The translations under genes were made by a program, and so were the position numbers. DNA of 5,578 nucleotides from Candidatus Kapaibacterium sp. (GTDB taxonomy: Bacteria; Bacteroidota; Ignavibacteria; Kapaibacteriales; HRBIN21): positions 1-5,578 of the forward strand of contig JANWXA010000134.1 in assembly GCA_025055465.1 (NCBI GenBank), in the 5' to 3' direction. The first letter of the stretch is position 1. Every line of letters starts with the position of its first letter. Shown here piece by piece: positions 5,311 through 5,578 of the stretch. The notes under the pieces were generated by a model that worked only from the letters and a program-made list of their open reading frames with translations, was not told the origin of the DNA and searched no databases.

Positions 5311-5578
5311 TCAGTTCCACCAGTACTCTGCTTTTGCCTCACGTAGGAGCAATTCCTCTACCGCTTGACAAGGCGGTTTCCCGTCAAACAGGACCGCATA
5401 CATTTGGGCCGTGATGGGCATTTCGACCCCAACTTGTTGGCTCAACATATATGCCGAGCGCGTTGTTGATACTCCCTCGGCGACCATTCGGAGAGATGTC
5501 AAAATTTGTTCCAATTCTTCGCCCCGTGCCAGGCGCTCACCGACGGCGCGGTTACGGCTGTAGCGGCTGATGCAAGTA
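5311..5578 (-). CDS. gpsA: Glycerol-3-phosphate dehydrogenase [NAD(P)+], C-terminal part (runs off the right edge)
   Basis: The minus-strand frame is open from the right edge to a TGA at 5311, giving the last 88 residues of the protein. They begin TCISRYSRNRAVGERLARG, matching the GpsA TC-x-S-x-x-SRNR-x-x-G segment that contacts glycerol-3-phosphate. RMVAEGVSTTRSAYMLSQ and VEMPITAQMYAVLFDGKPP follow, both typical of the GpsA C-terminal helical domain. The enzyme reduces dihydroxyacetone phosphate to sn-glycerol-3-phosphate in the cytoplasm, supplying the phospholipid backbone. The tail ends REAKAEYWWN, slightly longer than the common REPKAE ending. It is the upstream gene of the gpsA-HDOD-lgt run. 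A shorter reading that starts at a TTG at 5514 is only an artefact of the window edge. The N-terminal Rossmann fold lies outside the window. Confidence 0.93.
   Translation of the reverse strand, partial: TCISRYSRNRAVGERLARGEELEQILTSLRMVAEGVSTTRSAYMLSQQVGVEMPITAQMYAVLFDGKPPCQAVEELLLREAKAEYWWN

Noticed and set aside
1..5578. CRISPR arrays, tRNA/rRNA genes, insertion sequences or defence genes
   Set aside because: No direct-repeat/spacer pattern, tRNA-like arms, terminal inverted repeats or transposase motifs were seen; nearly all bases are explained by seven genes.

Overview
The window (5578 bp, GC-rich by eye, coding almost throughout) carries parts or all of seven genes in two divergent blocks followed by a convergent block. 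It looks like a Gram-negative (diderm) aerobic bacterium: there is a TonB-dependent outer-membrane receptor and a respiratory succinate dehydrogenase. Three clues point to the Bacteroidota/Chlorobiota (FCB) side of the tree. The 170-bp divergent promoter region holds one perfect TAnnTTTG -7 box facing each way, Lgt carries a GRIGCHLAGDGDYG active-site variant instead of the GRIGNFINGE form, and the Sdh has two anchor subunits with a predicted di-heme layout. Clear Shine-Dalgarno sites, such as TAAGGAGGG before sdhD, fit a Chlorobiota, Ignavibacteriota, Kapabacteria or Rhodothermota-like lineage better than classical Bacteroidia. This assignment is inference.

Layout. Positions 846 to 1, minus strand: N-terminal 282 residues of a TonB-dependent receptor (signal peptide, TonB box, plug, start of barrel), running off the left edge. 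Positions 847-1016: divergent control region with two candidate promoters and a 10-bp palindrome. Positions 1017-3600, plus strand: sdhC, sdhD and sdhA, a tight operon for the cytochrome b anchors and the flavoprotein of succinate dehydrogenase/fumarate reductase. No sdhB follows; sdhA instead runs tail-to-tail into lgt with a 35-bp overlap. Positions 5578 to 3566, minus strand: the 3' end of gpsA, an HDOD-domain gene, and lgt, packed with a 15-nt gap and a TAATG stop/start overlap, so almost certainly one transcript.

How the genes fit together. SdhC and SdhD anchor the succinate-oxidising SdhA (through an SdhB encoded elsewhere) to the inner membrane and pass electrons to a quinone, probably menaquinone. 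GpsA makes sn-glycerol-3-phosphate, the backbone of phosphatidylglycerol, and phosphatidylglycerol is the diacylglyceryl donor used by Lgt to lipidate prolipoproteins. The gpsA-lgt pair is therefore metabolically coherent, with a putative HDOD signalling protein between them. I see no CRISPR array, mobile element, RNA gene or defence island. The region is mostly housekeeping, with the detached sdhB, the symmetric SdhC/SdhD pair and the gpsA-HDOD-lgt linkage as its points of interest.
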